Source: Flavobacterium caseinilyticum
Lineage (GTDB): Bacteria; Bacteroidota; Bacteroidia; Flavobacteriales; Flavobacteriaceae
Direction of reading: 5' to 3'
DNA length: 64,000 bases
Assembly: GCF_004349085.1 (NCBI RefSeq)
Contig: NZ_SMFM01000002.1
Coordinates: 744,001-808,000 of the forward strand
Positions 36,682 through 44,846 of the stretch are shown in pieces (positions within the stretch are counted from its first letter, which is position 1; each line of letters starts with the position of its first letter). The position numbers and the translations under genes are program-made. The notes beneath the pieces were generated by a model. That model was not told the DNA's origin, ran no database searches, and worked only from the letters and a program-made list of their open reading frames with translations.

Positions 36682-37539
36682 ATGAAAATCGCCATACTAA
36701 CCTGCGAAAAACTTCCCGATTTAAATCCCGAAGATCAAAAAATAATTCCGGCTTTGGCCAAACATAATATAAAAGCCACCGCCGCTATTTGGAGTGACAA
36801 AACCATCAGTTGGTCTGAATTTGATTATCTGGTTTTTCGCAATACTTGGGATTATTTCGAAAAAGAAACCGAGTTTAAAATTTGGCTCGACCAAATAGAA
36901 AAACTGGGAATAAAGACATTAAATCCAATCAAAATAATCAAGCAAAACATCCATAAGTTCTATTTGCGTGAAATGGAGCAGCAAGGAATCCCGATTTTAC
37001 CCACCGTTTTCATTGACAAGACAGAACATCTTAATCTTGCTGAACTGATTCCTGCGCACTGGAAAAAAGCGGTAATAAAACCGGCATTTTCGGCAGGATC
37101 GTATCTAACCGAAGTTTTCGAAATTTCCGAAGTTGAGGCAATCAGCGGGAAATATAAAAGTATCGCTGCAGAGAAAGAGTTGCTTTTGCAGGAATTCATG
37201 CCCGAGATTCAAACATTGGGAGAAACCTCTTTTATCTTTTTCAATAAAAAATTCTCTCACGCGGTAAACAAAAAACCAGTTGATGGTGATTTCAGGGTGC
37301 AATCGCTTTTTGGAGGAAAATATACTTTGGTTCAGCCCAGCCCAGAAATGATTCAGAAAGCCCAAAAAGTTGTCGACACTTTTAAGGAAGATCTCTTATA
37401 CGCACGTGTAGATGGAATTCTGATTGACGAAGAACTTTATTTAATGGAAATTGAATGCATAGAACCCGATTTATATTTCAATCTGAGTGAAAACGCAATG
37501 GAACGATTTGTTGCGGAAATAGTGGAATTAATACGCTAA
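36682..37539 (+). CDS. ATP-grasp domain protein
   Basis: The 285-residue protein resembles glutathione synthetase/RimK-type ATP-grasp enzymes. It has an N-terminal pre-ATP-grasp domain (KIAILTCEKLPDLNPED, YLVFRNTWDYFEK) and the AVIKPAFSAGSYLTEVF ATP-lysine loop. LLLQEFMPEIQTLGETSFIF and the acidic metal site LYLMEIECIEPDLYF follow. Such enzymes join a carboxylate to an amine via an acyl phosphate. The product is unknown; no biosynthetic cluster surrounds it. The gene overlaps nothing and lies 31 bases ahead of the adenosyltransferase gene, with which it may be cotranscribed. Confidence 0.8.
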   Translation: MKIAILTCEKLPDLNPEDQKIIPALAKHNIKATAAIWSDKTISWSEFDYLVFRNTWDYFEKETEFKIWLDQIEKLGIKTLNPIKIIKQNIHKFYLREMEQQGIPILPTVFIDKTEHLNLAELIPAHWKKAVIKPAFSAGSYLTEVFEISEVEAISGKYKSIAAEKELLLQEFMPEIQTLGETSFIFFNKKFSHAVNKKPVDGDFRVQSLFGGKYTLVQPSPEMIQKAQKVVDTFKEDLLYARVDGILIDEELYLMEIECIEPDLYFNLSENAMERFVAEIVELIR

Positions 37540-37570
37540 ATTTGTTTTTTTTAAATAAAATAAACGGTAG

Positions 37571-38140
37571 ATGAAAGTATATACAAAAACTGGGGATAAA
37601 GGAACAACAGCACTTTTTGGCGGAACCAGAGTCCCAAAAGATCATGCCCGCATAGAAAGTTACGGAACCGTTGACGAATTGAATTCCCATATTGGTCTGA
37701 TTCGCGATCAGGAAATGAATGCACATTACAAAGAAATTCTTATTGAAATTCAGGACCGTTTATTTACTGTTGGTGCTATTTTAGCAACCCCACCAGAAAA
37801 AGAGGTAATGAAAAACGGCGAACTTCGTTTGAAAAAACTAGGAATTATAGAATCAGATATTGAATTATTGGAAAATGAAATTGATGCGATGGAAGAAGCA
37901 TTACCGCCAATGACTCATTTTGTACTTCCTGGTGGACATACTACCGTGTCATATTGTCATATTGCACGTTGTGTTTGCCGAAGAGCAGAGCGTTTAGCAG
38001 TGCATTTAAGCCACAATGAACCCGTTGCTGAAATCGCTATCCAGTACCTGAACCGACTTTCTGACTACCTTTTTGTGTTGGCACGAAAGTTGTCTCATGA
38101 CTTGAACGCTGCCGAGGTTCAATGGATTCCGAGGAAATAA
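37571..38140 (+). CDS. Cob(I)alamin adenosyltransferase, PduO type
   Basis: The 189-residue enzyme makes adenosylcobalamin from ATP and cob(I)alamin. The N-terminal ATP motif TGDKGTTALFGGTRVPK, the SYGTVDELNSHIGL block and the C-terminal CRRAERLAVHLS helix are typical of the PduO/MMAB trimeric family, and the length is normal. Adenosylcobalamin is needed for methylmalonyl-CoA mutase, which would connect with the acyl-CoA carboxylase at 6-10 kb. It begins 31 bases after the ATP-grasp gene. Confidence 0.93.
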   Translation: MKVYTKTGDKGTTALFGGTRVPKDHARIESYGTVDELNSHIGLIRDQEMNAHYKEILIEIQDRLFTVGAILATPPEKEVMKNGELRLKKLGIIESDIELLENEIDAMEEALPPMTHFVLPGGHTTVSYCHIARCVCRRAERLAVHLSHNEPVAEIAIQYLNRLSDYLFVLARKLSHDLNAAEVQWIPRK

Positions 38141-38336
38141 GATTTCAGATTGAAGATTTACGATTTTTGATTTCAGATTTATTGAAAAGTTAAATCTATA
38201 TTTATTTTAAATGATTACAAACGATTTAAAACCGGGAAACAGCATTTTTTAAAATCAAAAATCGTTAATCAAAAATCAATAATCAGCAATCAAAAAAGAC
38301 GTTCTTAACTTTAACTAAAAATAAATCATTTTTTAC
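38141..38336. other. Intergenic stretch rich in TCAAAAATC/GATTTTTGA words
   Basis: The words AAATCAAAAATC, AATCAGCAATC and their complements recur here and again at 17990-18025. It is a low-complexity, partly self-complementary filler typical of flavobacterial spacers. No gene. Confidence 0.45.
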
Positions 38337-38366
38337 TTGTATTTTTCAGTAAAAAATTTATTTTTG
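38337..38366 (+). promoter_or_regulatory. Promoter of the DUF2795 gene
   Basis: TTG, exactly 19 bases, TATTTTTG, 22 bases before the ATG: the best match to the Bacteroidota consensus in the window. Confidence 0.75.
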
Positions 38367-38388
38367 CACAAAACTAAATCGACAACAG

Positions 38389-38610
38389 ATGTATTGGACA
38401 TTAGAATTAGCATCTTATTTAAGTGATGCACCGTGGCCTGCTAACAAAGATGAACTTATTGACTACGCTATTAGAGCAGGAGCTCCATTAGAAGTAGTAG
38501 AAAACCTTCAATCTATTGAGGATGAAGGCGAGATATATGAATCAATGGAAGAAATATGGCCAGATTATCCTACTGACGAAGATTATCTTTGGAATGAGGA
38601 TGAATATTAA
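38389..38610 (+). CDS. DUF2795 family protein
   Basis: The 73-residue acidic protein (MYWTLELASYLSDAPWPANK, then AIRAGAPLEVVENLQSI) belongs to DUF2795, a small family found next to many housekeeping genes in Bacteroidota. The C-terminus is strongly acidic (EEIWPDYPTDEDYLWNEDEY). Its molecular role is not known. It has an excellent promoter and its own short terminator at 38624-38651, so it is likely to be well expressed and monocistronic ahead of secA. Confidence 0.85.
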   Translation: MYWTLELASYLSDAPWPANKDELIDYAIRAGAPLEVVENLQSIEDEGEIYESMEEIWPDYPTDEDYLWNEDEY

Positions 38611-38623
38611 AAGGTAAACCAAT

Positions 38624-38651
38624 AAAAAAGTCTCAAAAGAGGCTTTTTTTT
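38624..38651 (+). terminator. Terminator after the DUF2795 gene
   Basis: AAAAAAGTCTC, loop AAAA, GAGGCTTTTTTTT. Confidence 0.7.
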
Positions 38652-38695
38652 GGTTTAAATTTACAGAATTACACAATTAGAAATAAAAACATATC

Positions 38696-41600
38696 ATGAG
38701 TTTCATTAACAGTATTATTAAAGTCTTTGTTGGCGATAAGTCACAAAAAGATGTCAAAGCTTTACAACCTTATCTCAACAAAATAAAAACTTTCGAAGAA
38801 CCTCTAAAAGCATTATCACATGATGAACTTAGAGGTAGAACGATCTTTTTTAAAGACAAAATAAAACAAGCTCGTTCAGAAAAAGATGCGAAAATCGCAG
38901 CACTGAAACAAGAGGTGGAAAGCATTGTTGATATTGACAAAAGAGAAGATATTTACGTAGCCATTGACGCTCTTGAAAAAGAAGCCTACGATGTCTCCGA
39001 AAAAACATTGATGGAAATTCTTCCGGAAGCTTTTGCAGTGGTAAAAGAAACAGCAAGACGTTTCAAAGACAACACGCAAATAGTGGTAACGGCAACTCCA
39101 AAAGACCGTGAACTTTCAGCAATAAAAAGCTACATCACTTTAGATGGAGATACTTCTATTTGGGCAAATTCATGGAGTGCTGCAGGGAAAGAAATTACTT
39201 GGGACATGATTCACTATGACGTACAATTAATTGGCGGAATGGTTTTGCATGAAGGAAAAGTAGCTGAAATGCAAACCGGTGAAGGAAAAACATTGGTGGC
39301 AACTTTACCGCTTTACTTAAATGCATTGACTGGAAACGGTGTGCACCTTGTAACTGTGAATGATTATTTGGCAAAAAGGGATAGTACTTGGAAAGCGCCT
39401 TTATTCGAATTCCACGGTATGACTGTAGAATGTATTGACAACTATCAACCAAGTTCAGAAGGAAGAAAAAAAGCCTACGATGCCGATATCACTTACGGAA
39501 CCAATAATGAATTTGGTTTTGACTATTTGAGAGATAATATGGCGCATTCACCTGAGGATTTAGTGCAACGAAAACACAATTTTGCAATTGTCGATGAGGT
39601 CGATTCTGTATTAATTGATGATGCCAGAACACCATTGATTATTTCAGGTCCGGTTCCGCAAGGAGATCGTCATGAATTCATGGAAATGAAACCGAAAATT
39701 GAAAATTTAGTTAGCATTCAGAGACAGTTGGCAAACGGTTTCTTATCTGAAGCAAAAAAGTTAATCAAGGAAGGAAAAACTAAAGAAGGTGGAGTTCAAC
39801 TATTAAGAGCCTACAGAGCGTTACCAAAAAATAAGGCATTGATCAAGTTTTTGAGTGAAGAAGGAATTAAACAATTGCTTCAAAAAACTGAAAATCAATA
39901 CCTGGAGAATAACAAAAAAGAAATGCACAAGATTGATGAGGCATTGTATTTTGTTATTGAAGAAAAAAACAATCAGGTTGAATTGACGGATAACGGAATC
40001 AAATATCTTTCAGGAGATACTGATGCCGACTTTTTTGTCCTTCCGGATATTGGAACTGAAATTGCCGCTATCGAAAAGAAAAAATTAGATAAAGACACGG
40101 AAGCAGAAGAAAAAGAAAAATTGTTTCAGGATTTCGGTGTAAAAAGCGAGCGCATTCACACGTTGACACAACTTTTGAAAGCCTACGCTTTATTCGAAAA
40201 AGATGTAGAATATGTGATCATGGACAACAAAATCATGATTGTTGATGAGCAAACTGGTCGTATCATGGACGGTCGTCGTTATTCTGACGGATTGCACCAA
40301 GCGATTGAAGCCAAAGAAAATGTAAAAATCGAAGCTGCCACTCAAACATTTGCAACCGTTACTTTACAGAATTACTTCAGAATGTACAACAAACTGGGAG
40401 GAATGACTGGAACTGCATCTACGGAAGCAGGTGAGCTATGGCAAATATATAAATTGGACGTGGTAGAAATTCCTACGAACCGACCAATGGCAAGATTAGA
40501 CAAAGAGGATTTTATTTATAAAACAACTCGTGAAAAATTCAATGCCGTAATCGAAGACGTAACTGAATTGTCTAAAGCAGGAAGACCAGTTCTTATTGGT
40601 ACGACTTCTGTAGAGATTTCAGAATTATTAAGCCGAATGTTGAAAATGAGAGGCGTTGCACACAATGTCTTGAATGCAAAAATGCACAAACAAGAAGCAC
40701 AAATTGTTGAAGAAGCAGGAAAACCTGGAGTAGTAACTATTGCAACCAACATGGCTGGTCGTGGTACCGATATTAAATTATCTGCCGAAGTAAAAGCCGC
40801 TGGTGGATTAGCAATTGTAGGTACGGAACGTCATGATTCTCGTCGTGTAGACCGTCAGTTACGTGGTCGTGCAGGACGTCAAGGTGATCCTGGAAGTTCT
40901 CAGTTTTACGTTTCTCTTGAAGACAACCTAATGCGTTTGTTTGGTTCTGAAAGAGTGGCTAAAGTAATGGACCGAATGGGATTACAGGAAGGTGAAGTGA
41001 TTCAGCATTCTATGATGACTAAGTCTATCGAACGTGCTCAGAAAAAAGTAGAAGAAAACAACTTTGGAGTTCGTAAGCGTTTATTGGAATATGATGATGT
41101 TATGAATGCGCAACGTGAAGTGGTTTACAAACGTCGTCGTCATGCCTTGTTCGGAGAGCGATTGAAATTGGATATTGCCAACATGCTTTATGATACCTGC
41201 GAAGTTATCATTGGAGAAAACAAAGCGACTAACAATTTCAAAAACTTTGAGTTTGAATTGATTCGTTATTTCTCTATCACATCACCAGTTACCGAAAGTG
41301 AGTTCACGAAGTTGAGCGAAATGGAGTTAACAGGAAAAGTATACAAAGCAACATTAGACTATTATACAGAGAAAACGGAAAGAAGCGCCAGAGAAGCTTT
41401 CCCGATCATAAAAAGTGTTTACGAAGATAAAAACAACCAATTTGAGCGCATCGTTGTTCCGTTTACTGATGGAATAAAATCGTTGAATGTGGTTACTGAT
41501 TTGAAAACTGCTTATGAAACGCAAGGCGCGCAATTAGTGGCTGATTTCGAGAAAAACATCACTCTAGCAATTGTAGATGAAGCTTGGAAAAAACACTTGC

Positions 41601-42037
41601 GTAAAATGGACGAATTGAAACAATCAGTTCAACTTGCCGTTCACGAACAAAAAGATCCGTTGCTAATTTACAAACTGGAAGCTTTCAATTTGTTTAGAGC
41701 AATGATTGACAATGTCAATAAAGAGGTAATTTCATTCTTGTTCAAAGGGGATTTACCAGCTCAAGAAAACCAACAAATTCAAGAAGCGAAAGAAGTTGCT
41801 CCGGTAGAAGATTACACGACTTCAAAAGATGAAATCGTAAGTAGCGAAGCTGCAAACCGTGAGGTTGGACAAACGCAACAACGTCAAGTTACCGAAACTA
41901 TCATGAGAGATATGCCAAAAATTAATCGCAACGATAACGTTACGATTCAAAACGTGGCCAACGGACAAATACAAGAAATGAAATACAAAAAAGCCGAAAG
42001 CCTAATCGCTTCAGGACAATGGGTTGTCGTTAAATAA
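38696..42037 (+). CDS. secA: Preprotein translocase ATPase SecA
   Basis: The 1113-residue motor drives proteins through SecYEG. It contains the Q/ATP site MQTGEGKTLVATLPLYLNAL, VHLVTVNDYLAKRD, the DEAD-like IVDEVDSVLIDDARTPLIISG, and the second NBD with IATNMAGRGTDIKL and RRVDRQLRGRAGRQGDPG. It is longer than the 901-residue E. coli protein because of an insertion at about 340-480, the usual Bacteroidota form. The C-terminal zinc-binding SecB/lipid motif (CxCxSGxxxKxCH) is absent; the protein ends in QWVVVK. It has a strong terminator at 42064-42099. Confidence 0.97.
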   Translation: MSFINSIIKVFVGDKSQKDVKALQPYLNKIKTFEEPLKALSHDELRGRTIFFKDKIKQARSEKDAKIAALKQEVESIVDIDKREDIYVAIDALEKEAYDVSEKTLMEILPEAFAVVKETARRFKDNTQIVVTATPKDRELSAIKSYITLDGDTSIWANSWSAAGKEITWDMIHYDVQLIGGMVLHEGKVAEMQTGEGKTLVATLPLYLNALTGNGVHLVTVNDYLAKRDSTWKAPLFEFHGMTVECIDNYQPSSEGRKKAYDADITYGTNNEFGFDYLRDNMAHSPEDLVQRKHNFAIVDEVDSVLIDDARTPLIISGPVPQGDRHEFMEMKPKIENLVSIQRQLANGFLSEAKKLIKEGKTKEGGVQLLRAYRALPKNKALIKFLSEEGIKQLLQKTENQYLENNKKEMHKIDEALYFVIEEKNNQVELTDNGIKYLSGDTDADFFVLPDIGTEIAAIEKKKLDKDTEAEEKEKLFQDFGVKSERIHTLTQLLKAYALFEKDVEYVIMDNKIMIVDEQTGRIMDGRRYSDGLHQAIEAKENVKIEAATQTFATVTLQNYFRMYNKLGGMTGTASTEAGELWQIYKLDVVEIPTNRPMARLDKEDFIYKTTREKFNAVIEDVTELSKAGRPVLIGTTSVEISELLSRMLKMRGVAHNVLNAKMHKQEAQIVEEAGKPGVVTIATNMAGRGTDIKLSAEVKAAGGLAIVGTERHDSRRVDRQLRGRAGRQGDPGSSQFYVSLEDNLMRLFGSERVAKVMDRMGLQEGEVIQHSMMTKSIERAQKKVEENNFGVRKRLLEYDDVMNAQREVVYKRRRHALFGERLKLDIANMLYDTCEVIIGENKATNNFKNFEFELIRYFSITSPVTESEFTKLSEMELTGKVYKATLDYYTEKTERSAREAFPIIKSVYEDKNNQFERIVVPFTDGIKSLNVVTDLKTAYETQGAQLVADFEKNITLAIVDEAWKKHLRKMDELKQSVQLAVHEQKDPLLIYKLEAFNLFRAMIDNVNKEVISFLFKGDLPAQENQQIQEAKEVAPVEDYTTSKDEIVSSEAANREVGQTQQRQVTETIMRDMPKINRNDNVTIQNVANGQIQEMKYKKAESLIASGQWVVVK

Positions 42038-42063
42038 AAACCGTTTCAATTTCTTACTATTAC

Positions 42064-42099
42064 ATTCCCCAATTACGAAAGTAGTTGGGGAATTTTTTT
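42064..42099 (+). terminator. Terminator of secA
   Basis: ATTCCCCAATTAC, loop GAAA, GTAGTTGGGGAAT, then a T run. Stem of 13 pairs with one G-U. Confidence 0.9.
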
Positions 42100-42110
42100 G
42101 CGCCTTATTT

Positions 42111-42260
42111 TCAGAAGCCAATCCCGCCTTACGCTGCAAGCTATTTGGCTTCAAACCCTTTTTCTAGCCGCTGTCAGGAGCTTCCTCTGGTCGCTCTGCC
42201 ACCACCAGAAAAAAGTGGTTTTCAACCGGCATAGGCTTTCCGCTGCTGTCGGGGCTAGGG
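42111..42260 (+). repeat. Dispersed repeat family A, enlarged or nested copy 4
   Basis: Starts CAGAAGCCAATCCCGCCTTA and ends CCGCTGCTGTCGGGGCTAGG. A second left-end-like phrase, CAGGAGCTTCCTCTGGTCGC, lies inside at about 42175, followed by a hairpin of CCACCAGAAAAAAGTGG. This looks like one unit inserted into, or duplicated within, another. Confidence 0.55.
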
Positions 42261-42524
42261 ATTTTGTGGTAAACAACTGCGTTTACGGTTTCCCGTAATA
42301 ATCCTGTGCGCCAAGAATATATCTTTGAGAATAAATAAATTGTTGTTTTATTTTTTATAAGTATTTTCAGCGATTAATTTATATATTTGAAAATAAATAA
42401 AGTCTGACGTTTATGAGATCTATTAATCAAATTATGGGGTGATAAGTAGGATATAGTTAGGGCTTTATCCAAATTGACAATAATTTTATCGGAACGACTC
42501 CGAATTCAATAATCAAAAAGAACA
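42261..42524. other. Intergenic region before the membrane-anchored protein
   Basis: AT-rich; contains a -7-like box TATATTTG at 42382-42389 and a nine-codon open frame from about 42413, neither of which I would call. No shared repeat besides family A at its left. Confidence 0.3.
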
Positions 42525-43184
42525 ATGAAAGATTTTATTATCAATTTAATATGTGGTTCGCTTGGCGGACTTTTAGTTTATTACGTTCAAATTGTTAATG
42601 AAAAAAATAAAAAAAAGAATCATATAAAAGAGAAAATAGAAGATAGTAAAAAAACAATTCCTAAAGATTTTATTTATTCAGTTCATATCGGAATATCAAT
42701 GACTAAAATTGAAGAAATAATTGGATTGCCACTTTTCTCACACACGATTGATGAAAATGAATTATTTGGAAATGATTTAATAGTAAATATTAATGAATAT
42801 CGTTTTGAAAATTGTTTGATTACAATCATTCATCAGAATAGCCAATTGTCAGCAATTATTATTTCAAGTTATCAAGATAGTAAAATAGAATTAATTAAAC
42901 CTGATGCAGAAATTGACAGACCAATTCTTGGAAAATTTTGTGTTGATGGTACTTTTGATAATGAAAATAATGAAATAATTCACGAAATTAGTATCAGGGA
43001 TAGTTGGTTTGGAATTATAGAATATCACGGAAGGTTTGGAGGATATAATTGCTATTATGGAATGCTACACGGAATAGAAGATTTAGAAAATCTAAAAATT
43101 GAACAATTTAAAGGAGAAATAATCGAAGCATTTGGATTATCTTCAAATCCAGAATTATTTAAATATTATTCATCAGCTTTATAA
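42525..43184 (+). CDS. Membrane-anchored protein of unknown function
   Basis: The 219-residue protein starts with a hydrophobic segment (MKDFIINLICGSLGGLLVYY) and a charged Lys-rich stretch, then a soluble domain containing GISMTKIEEIIGLPLF, an arrangement resembling SmpA/OmlA-like small domains. The AT content and Asn/Ile/Lys richness exceed those of the surrounding genes, which suggests recent acquisition. It lies just upstream of a repeat-rich island. No name can be given. Confidence 0.5.
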   Translation: MKDFIINLICGSLGGLLVYYVQIVNEKNKKKNHIKEKIEDSKKTIPKDFIYSVHIGISMTKIEEIIGLPLFSHTIDENELFGNDLIVNINEYRFENCLITIIHQNSQLSAIIISSYQDSKIELIKPDAEIDRPILGKFCVDGTFDNENNEIIHEISIRDSWFGIIEYHGRFGGYNCYYGMLHGIEDLENLKIEQFKGEIIEAFGLSSNPELFKYYSSAL

Positions 43185-43193
43185 AAACTACTT

Positions 43194-43233
43194 CCGATAG
43201 CGCGGATTTGCAATCCGTGCCCACAACGATAAG
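43194..43233 (+). repeat. REP-like element, CCGATAGCGCGG class, copy 2
   Basis: CCGATAGCGCGGATTTGCAA then TCCGTGCCCACAACGATAAG. CGGATT and AATCCG pair around TGC, giving a hairpin with TTTGCAA at its tip. It begins 10 bases after the stop of the upstream gene. Confidence 0.7.
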
Positions 43234-43253
43234 CATTTAGTCAAATAAACTAG

Positions 43254-43281
43254 TTGTGATAGCTTCGTTCCTCACAATGAC
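43254..43281 (+). repeat. Dispersed hairpin repeat (CTTCGTTCCTC class), degenerate copy
   Basis: TTGTGATAGCTTCGTTCCTC followed by ACAATGAC. TTGTGA and TCACAA pair, a compensated form of the ATTGC/GCAAT stem at 46035-46058. The motif is one I recognise as widely scattered in many bacterial genomes. Confidence 0.55.
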
Positions 43282-43288
43282 CCGAACT

Positions 43289-43362
43289 CCGCAAACTATT
43301 CCTGAAAACACATAAATTTTTCGTGAATGCTGCGCAAATGTCTCGGACTTTGCGCAATTTTT
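43289..43362 (+). repeat. 74-base repeat C, copy 1
   Basis: Contains CATAAATTTTTCGTGAATGC, then TGCGCAAA...TTTGCGCA, an inverted repeat. A 74-base unit with the same order lies at 45076-45149. Confidence 0.65.
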
Positions 43363-43460
43363 AAGAGCTTGGTAATAATTAAACCGTCATGAAGTGGTTG
43401 ATTCCTAACATCCAGCTGAAATCCCAGAACGTTATGCAAAACCAAAACAACTCTTTAAAT

Positions 43461-43550
43461 ATGAAAAAAATATTATTTGCAATTTTACTATTATTTTCAT
43501 TCAGCATAATTGCGCCCACTGGCGCTCGTTTGCAACGAGTGCCAACTTAA
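43461..43550 (+). pseudogene. Signal-peptide remnant of a gene interrupted by the RAYT repeat island
   Basis: ATG at 43461 starts MKKILFAILLLFSFSIIA, a typical signal peptide. At 43516 the sequence turns into the first RAYT end unit and the frame ends 11 codons later. The remainder of the gene is not seen in the window, so the element appears to have inserted into, or deleted, an exported-protein gene. Confidence 0.55.
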
Positions 43551-43588
43551 ATTATAAAAACAAATCATAGCGTTTGCAACGCGGCTAA
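43516..43588 (+). repeat. RAYT end unit U1
   Basis: A 73-base unit: hairpin 1 GGCGCTCGTTTGCAACGAGT (closing GCC), spacer AACTTAAATTATAAAAACAA, hairpin 2 AGCGTTTGCAACGCGGCTAA. It is joined to the same leader that precedes the complete transposase genes. Confidence 0.8.
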
Positions 43589-43664
43589 CTAGTATAGAAA
43601 TATTTTAAAAAATATACTTCTGTTTCTTATTATTAAGATTTATGCTATATTTAAAATAAAACCA

Positions 43665-43718
43665 ATGTCAGAAAAATACAAAGTAATTGATAGTTCCACT
43701 GGCGCTCGTTTGCAATGA
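43665..43718 (+). pseudogene. Truncated RAYT gene, first 10 codons only
   Basis: MSEKYKVIDS is identical to the start of both complete transposase genes and is preceded by the same leader. After codon 10, at 43695, the frame runs into end unit U2 and stops 8 codons later. A precise left-end fragment, so an aberrant or one-ended event is likely. Confidence 0.75.
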
Positions 43719-43767
43719 GTGGCAACTTAAATCATAGAACAAATCATAGCGTTTGCAACGCGGCTAA
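43696..43767 (+). repeat. RAYT end unit U2
   Basis: Same two-hairpin design as U1, but hairpin 1 reads CTCGTTTGCAATGAGTGG, with a G-U pair and a lost pair, so it is the most decayed unit. It abuts U3 almost directly. Confidence 0.75.
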
Positions 43768-43769
43768 CC

Positions 43770-43841
43770 CCACTGGCGCTCGTTTGCAACGAGTGCCAAC
43801 TTAAATCATAGAACAAATCATAGCGTTTGCAACGCGGCTAA
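43770..43841 (+). repeat. RAYT end unit U3
   Basis: Same unit, intact stems, in direct orientation 74 bases after U2; the tail ACTAGTATAGAAATA after it matches the RAYT leader for about 15 bases and then diverges. Confidence 0.8.
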
Positions 43842-43906
43842 CTAGTATAGAAATATCCCGCTCCAAAAAGTACCCCTGAAATCAAATAATTTTTTTTTTA
43901 TAAATC

Positions 43907-43979
43907 CCACTGGCGCTCGTTTGCAACGAGTGCCAACTTAAATTATAAAAACAAATCATAGCGTTTGCAACGCGGCTAA
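43907..43979 (+). repeat. RAYT end unit U4 (left end of cassette 1)
   Basis: CCACTGGCGCTCGTTTGCAA..., both hairpins intact, ending GCGGCTAATTAGTATAGAAA. It carries the leader and -7-like box TATATTTA just upstream of the transposase start. Confidence 0.8.
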
Positions 43980-44054
43980 TTAGTATAGAAATATTTTAAA
44001 AATATACTTCTGTTTCTTATTATTAAGATTTATGCTATATTTAAAATAAAACCA

Positions 44055-44609
44055 ATGTCAGAAAAATACAAAGTAATTGATAGTACGGTGCCTACTTTTA
44101 TTACTATTACAGTTGTAGATTGGGTAGATTTATTTGTACGCCCTGTTTATTGTAATATATTAGATGAGTCTTTAAATTATTGCATTAAAGAAAAAGGTTT
44201 GAGTGTACATGCATACGTTTACATGACAAGTCATATTCATTTAATAGTAACAGCCTTCGACGGTGAATTGCAAAATGTAATTCGTGATTTTAAAAAGCAT
44301 ACTTCAAAAAAATTAGTAAAGGCAATTCAAGAACATCCTGAAAGTAGGCGAGAATGGTTGTTACGAAAGTTTAGTTTTGAAGCTCAAAAATCAGGGAGGG
44401 CAAAAAATTACAAATTGTGGCAAGACGGCTTTCATCCAGTTATATTAGATACTTTAGAAAAAATAGAGCAACGCGTTAACTACATACATTACAATCCTAT
44501 TGAAGCCGAAATCGTTTTTCAGGAACGGGATTATGTAAATAGTAGTTATAGAAATTATGAAGAAAAAAACTTCGCTTTTTGTAATGTGAATATTGAACCT
44601 TTATGGTAA
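44055..44609 (+). CDS. REP-associated tyrosine transposase (RAYT), copy 1
   Basis: The 184-residue protein belongs to the Y1 transposase (IS200/IS605 TnpA-like) family, RAYT branch. The HUH metal motif is SHIHLIV with His60 and His62. The C-terminal segment VNYIHYNPIEAEIV holds the candidate nucleophilic tyrosine (Tyr143 or Tyr146). WQDGFHPVIL and the FEAQKSGRAKNYKLW region match the family. Such enzymes cut and join single-stranded DNA at palindromic REP sequences. Frame and motifs are intact, so it may be active. It is flanked by inverted end units. A second copy at 45337 differs at five residues: D25N, D69A, H127L, A174V, I180V. Confidence 0.88.
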   Translation: MSEKYKVIDSTVPTFITITVVDWVDLFVRPVYCNILDESLNYCIKEKGLSVHAYVYMTSHIHLIVTAFDGELQNVIRDFKKHTSKKLVKAIQEHPESRREWLLRKFSFEAQKSGRAKNYKLWQDGFHPVILDTLEKIEQRVNYIHYNPIEAEIVFQERDYVNSSYRNYEEKNFAFCNVNIEPLW

Positions 44610-44623
44610 TCTGTTAAGTCAAA

Positions 44624-44690
44624 CCGCGTTGCAAACGCTACAATTTATCATAACAATTTTAAGTAGGCACTCGTTGCAAACGAGCGCCAG
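44624..44690 (-). repeat. RAYT right end unit (inverted) of cassette 1
   Basis: Reverse-complement arrangement: CCGCGTTGCAAACGCT, a spacer, then GGCACTCGTTGCAAACGAGC. It starts 15 bases after the transposase stop codon. Confidence 0.8.
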
Positions 44691-44846
44691 ATATTGGAAT
44701 ACAATCCCTGAATTCATCACAAATGGATCGTGTATCTATTTTGAGTTGTTGTTGAAAAATAAGGAAAAGCAACTTTTTTTTGTAAGCAAAATCGTTTATA
44801 TTTACATGCAAAGTTAGAACACTATTTAATTACCAAAAAAACCGTT

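Larger units (their letters stand above)
43907..44690 (+). mobile_element. RAYT-REP cassette 1 (784 bases)
   Basis: Left end unit U4 (43907-43979), a 75-base leader, the transposase gene (44055-44609) and an inverted right end unit (44624-44690). The whole is exactly as long as cassette 2 at 45189-45972 and nearly identical to it. Ends are imperfect inverted repeats of about 70 bases, each containing two hairpins with TTTGCAA tips. No target duplication is apparent at the edges. Confidence 0.8.

Noticed and set aside
42098..42298. 66-codon frame after secA
   Set aside because: It lies in repeat A copy 4 and follows a strong terminator; its product has no protein-like features.
44593..44817. 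74-codon frame overlapping the end of RAYT copy 1
   Set aside because: It runs through the inverted end unit and has no counterpart after RAYT copy 2.
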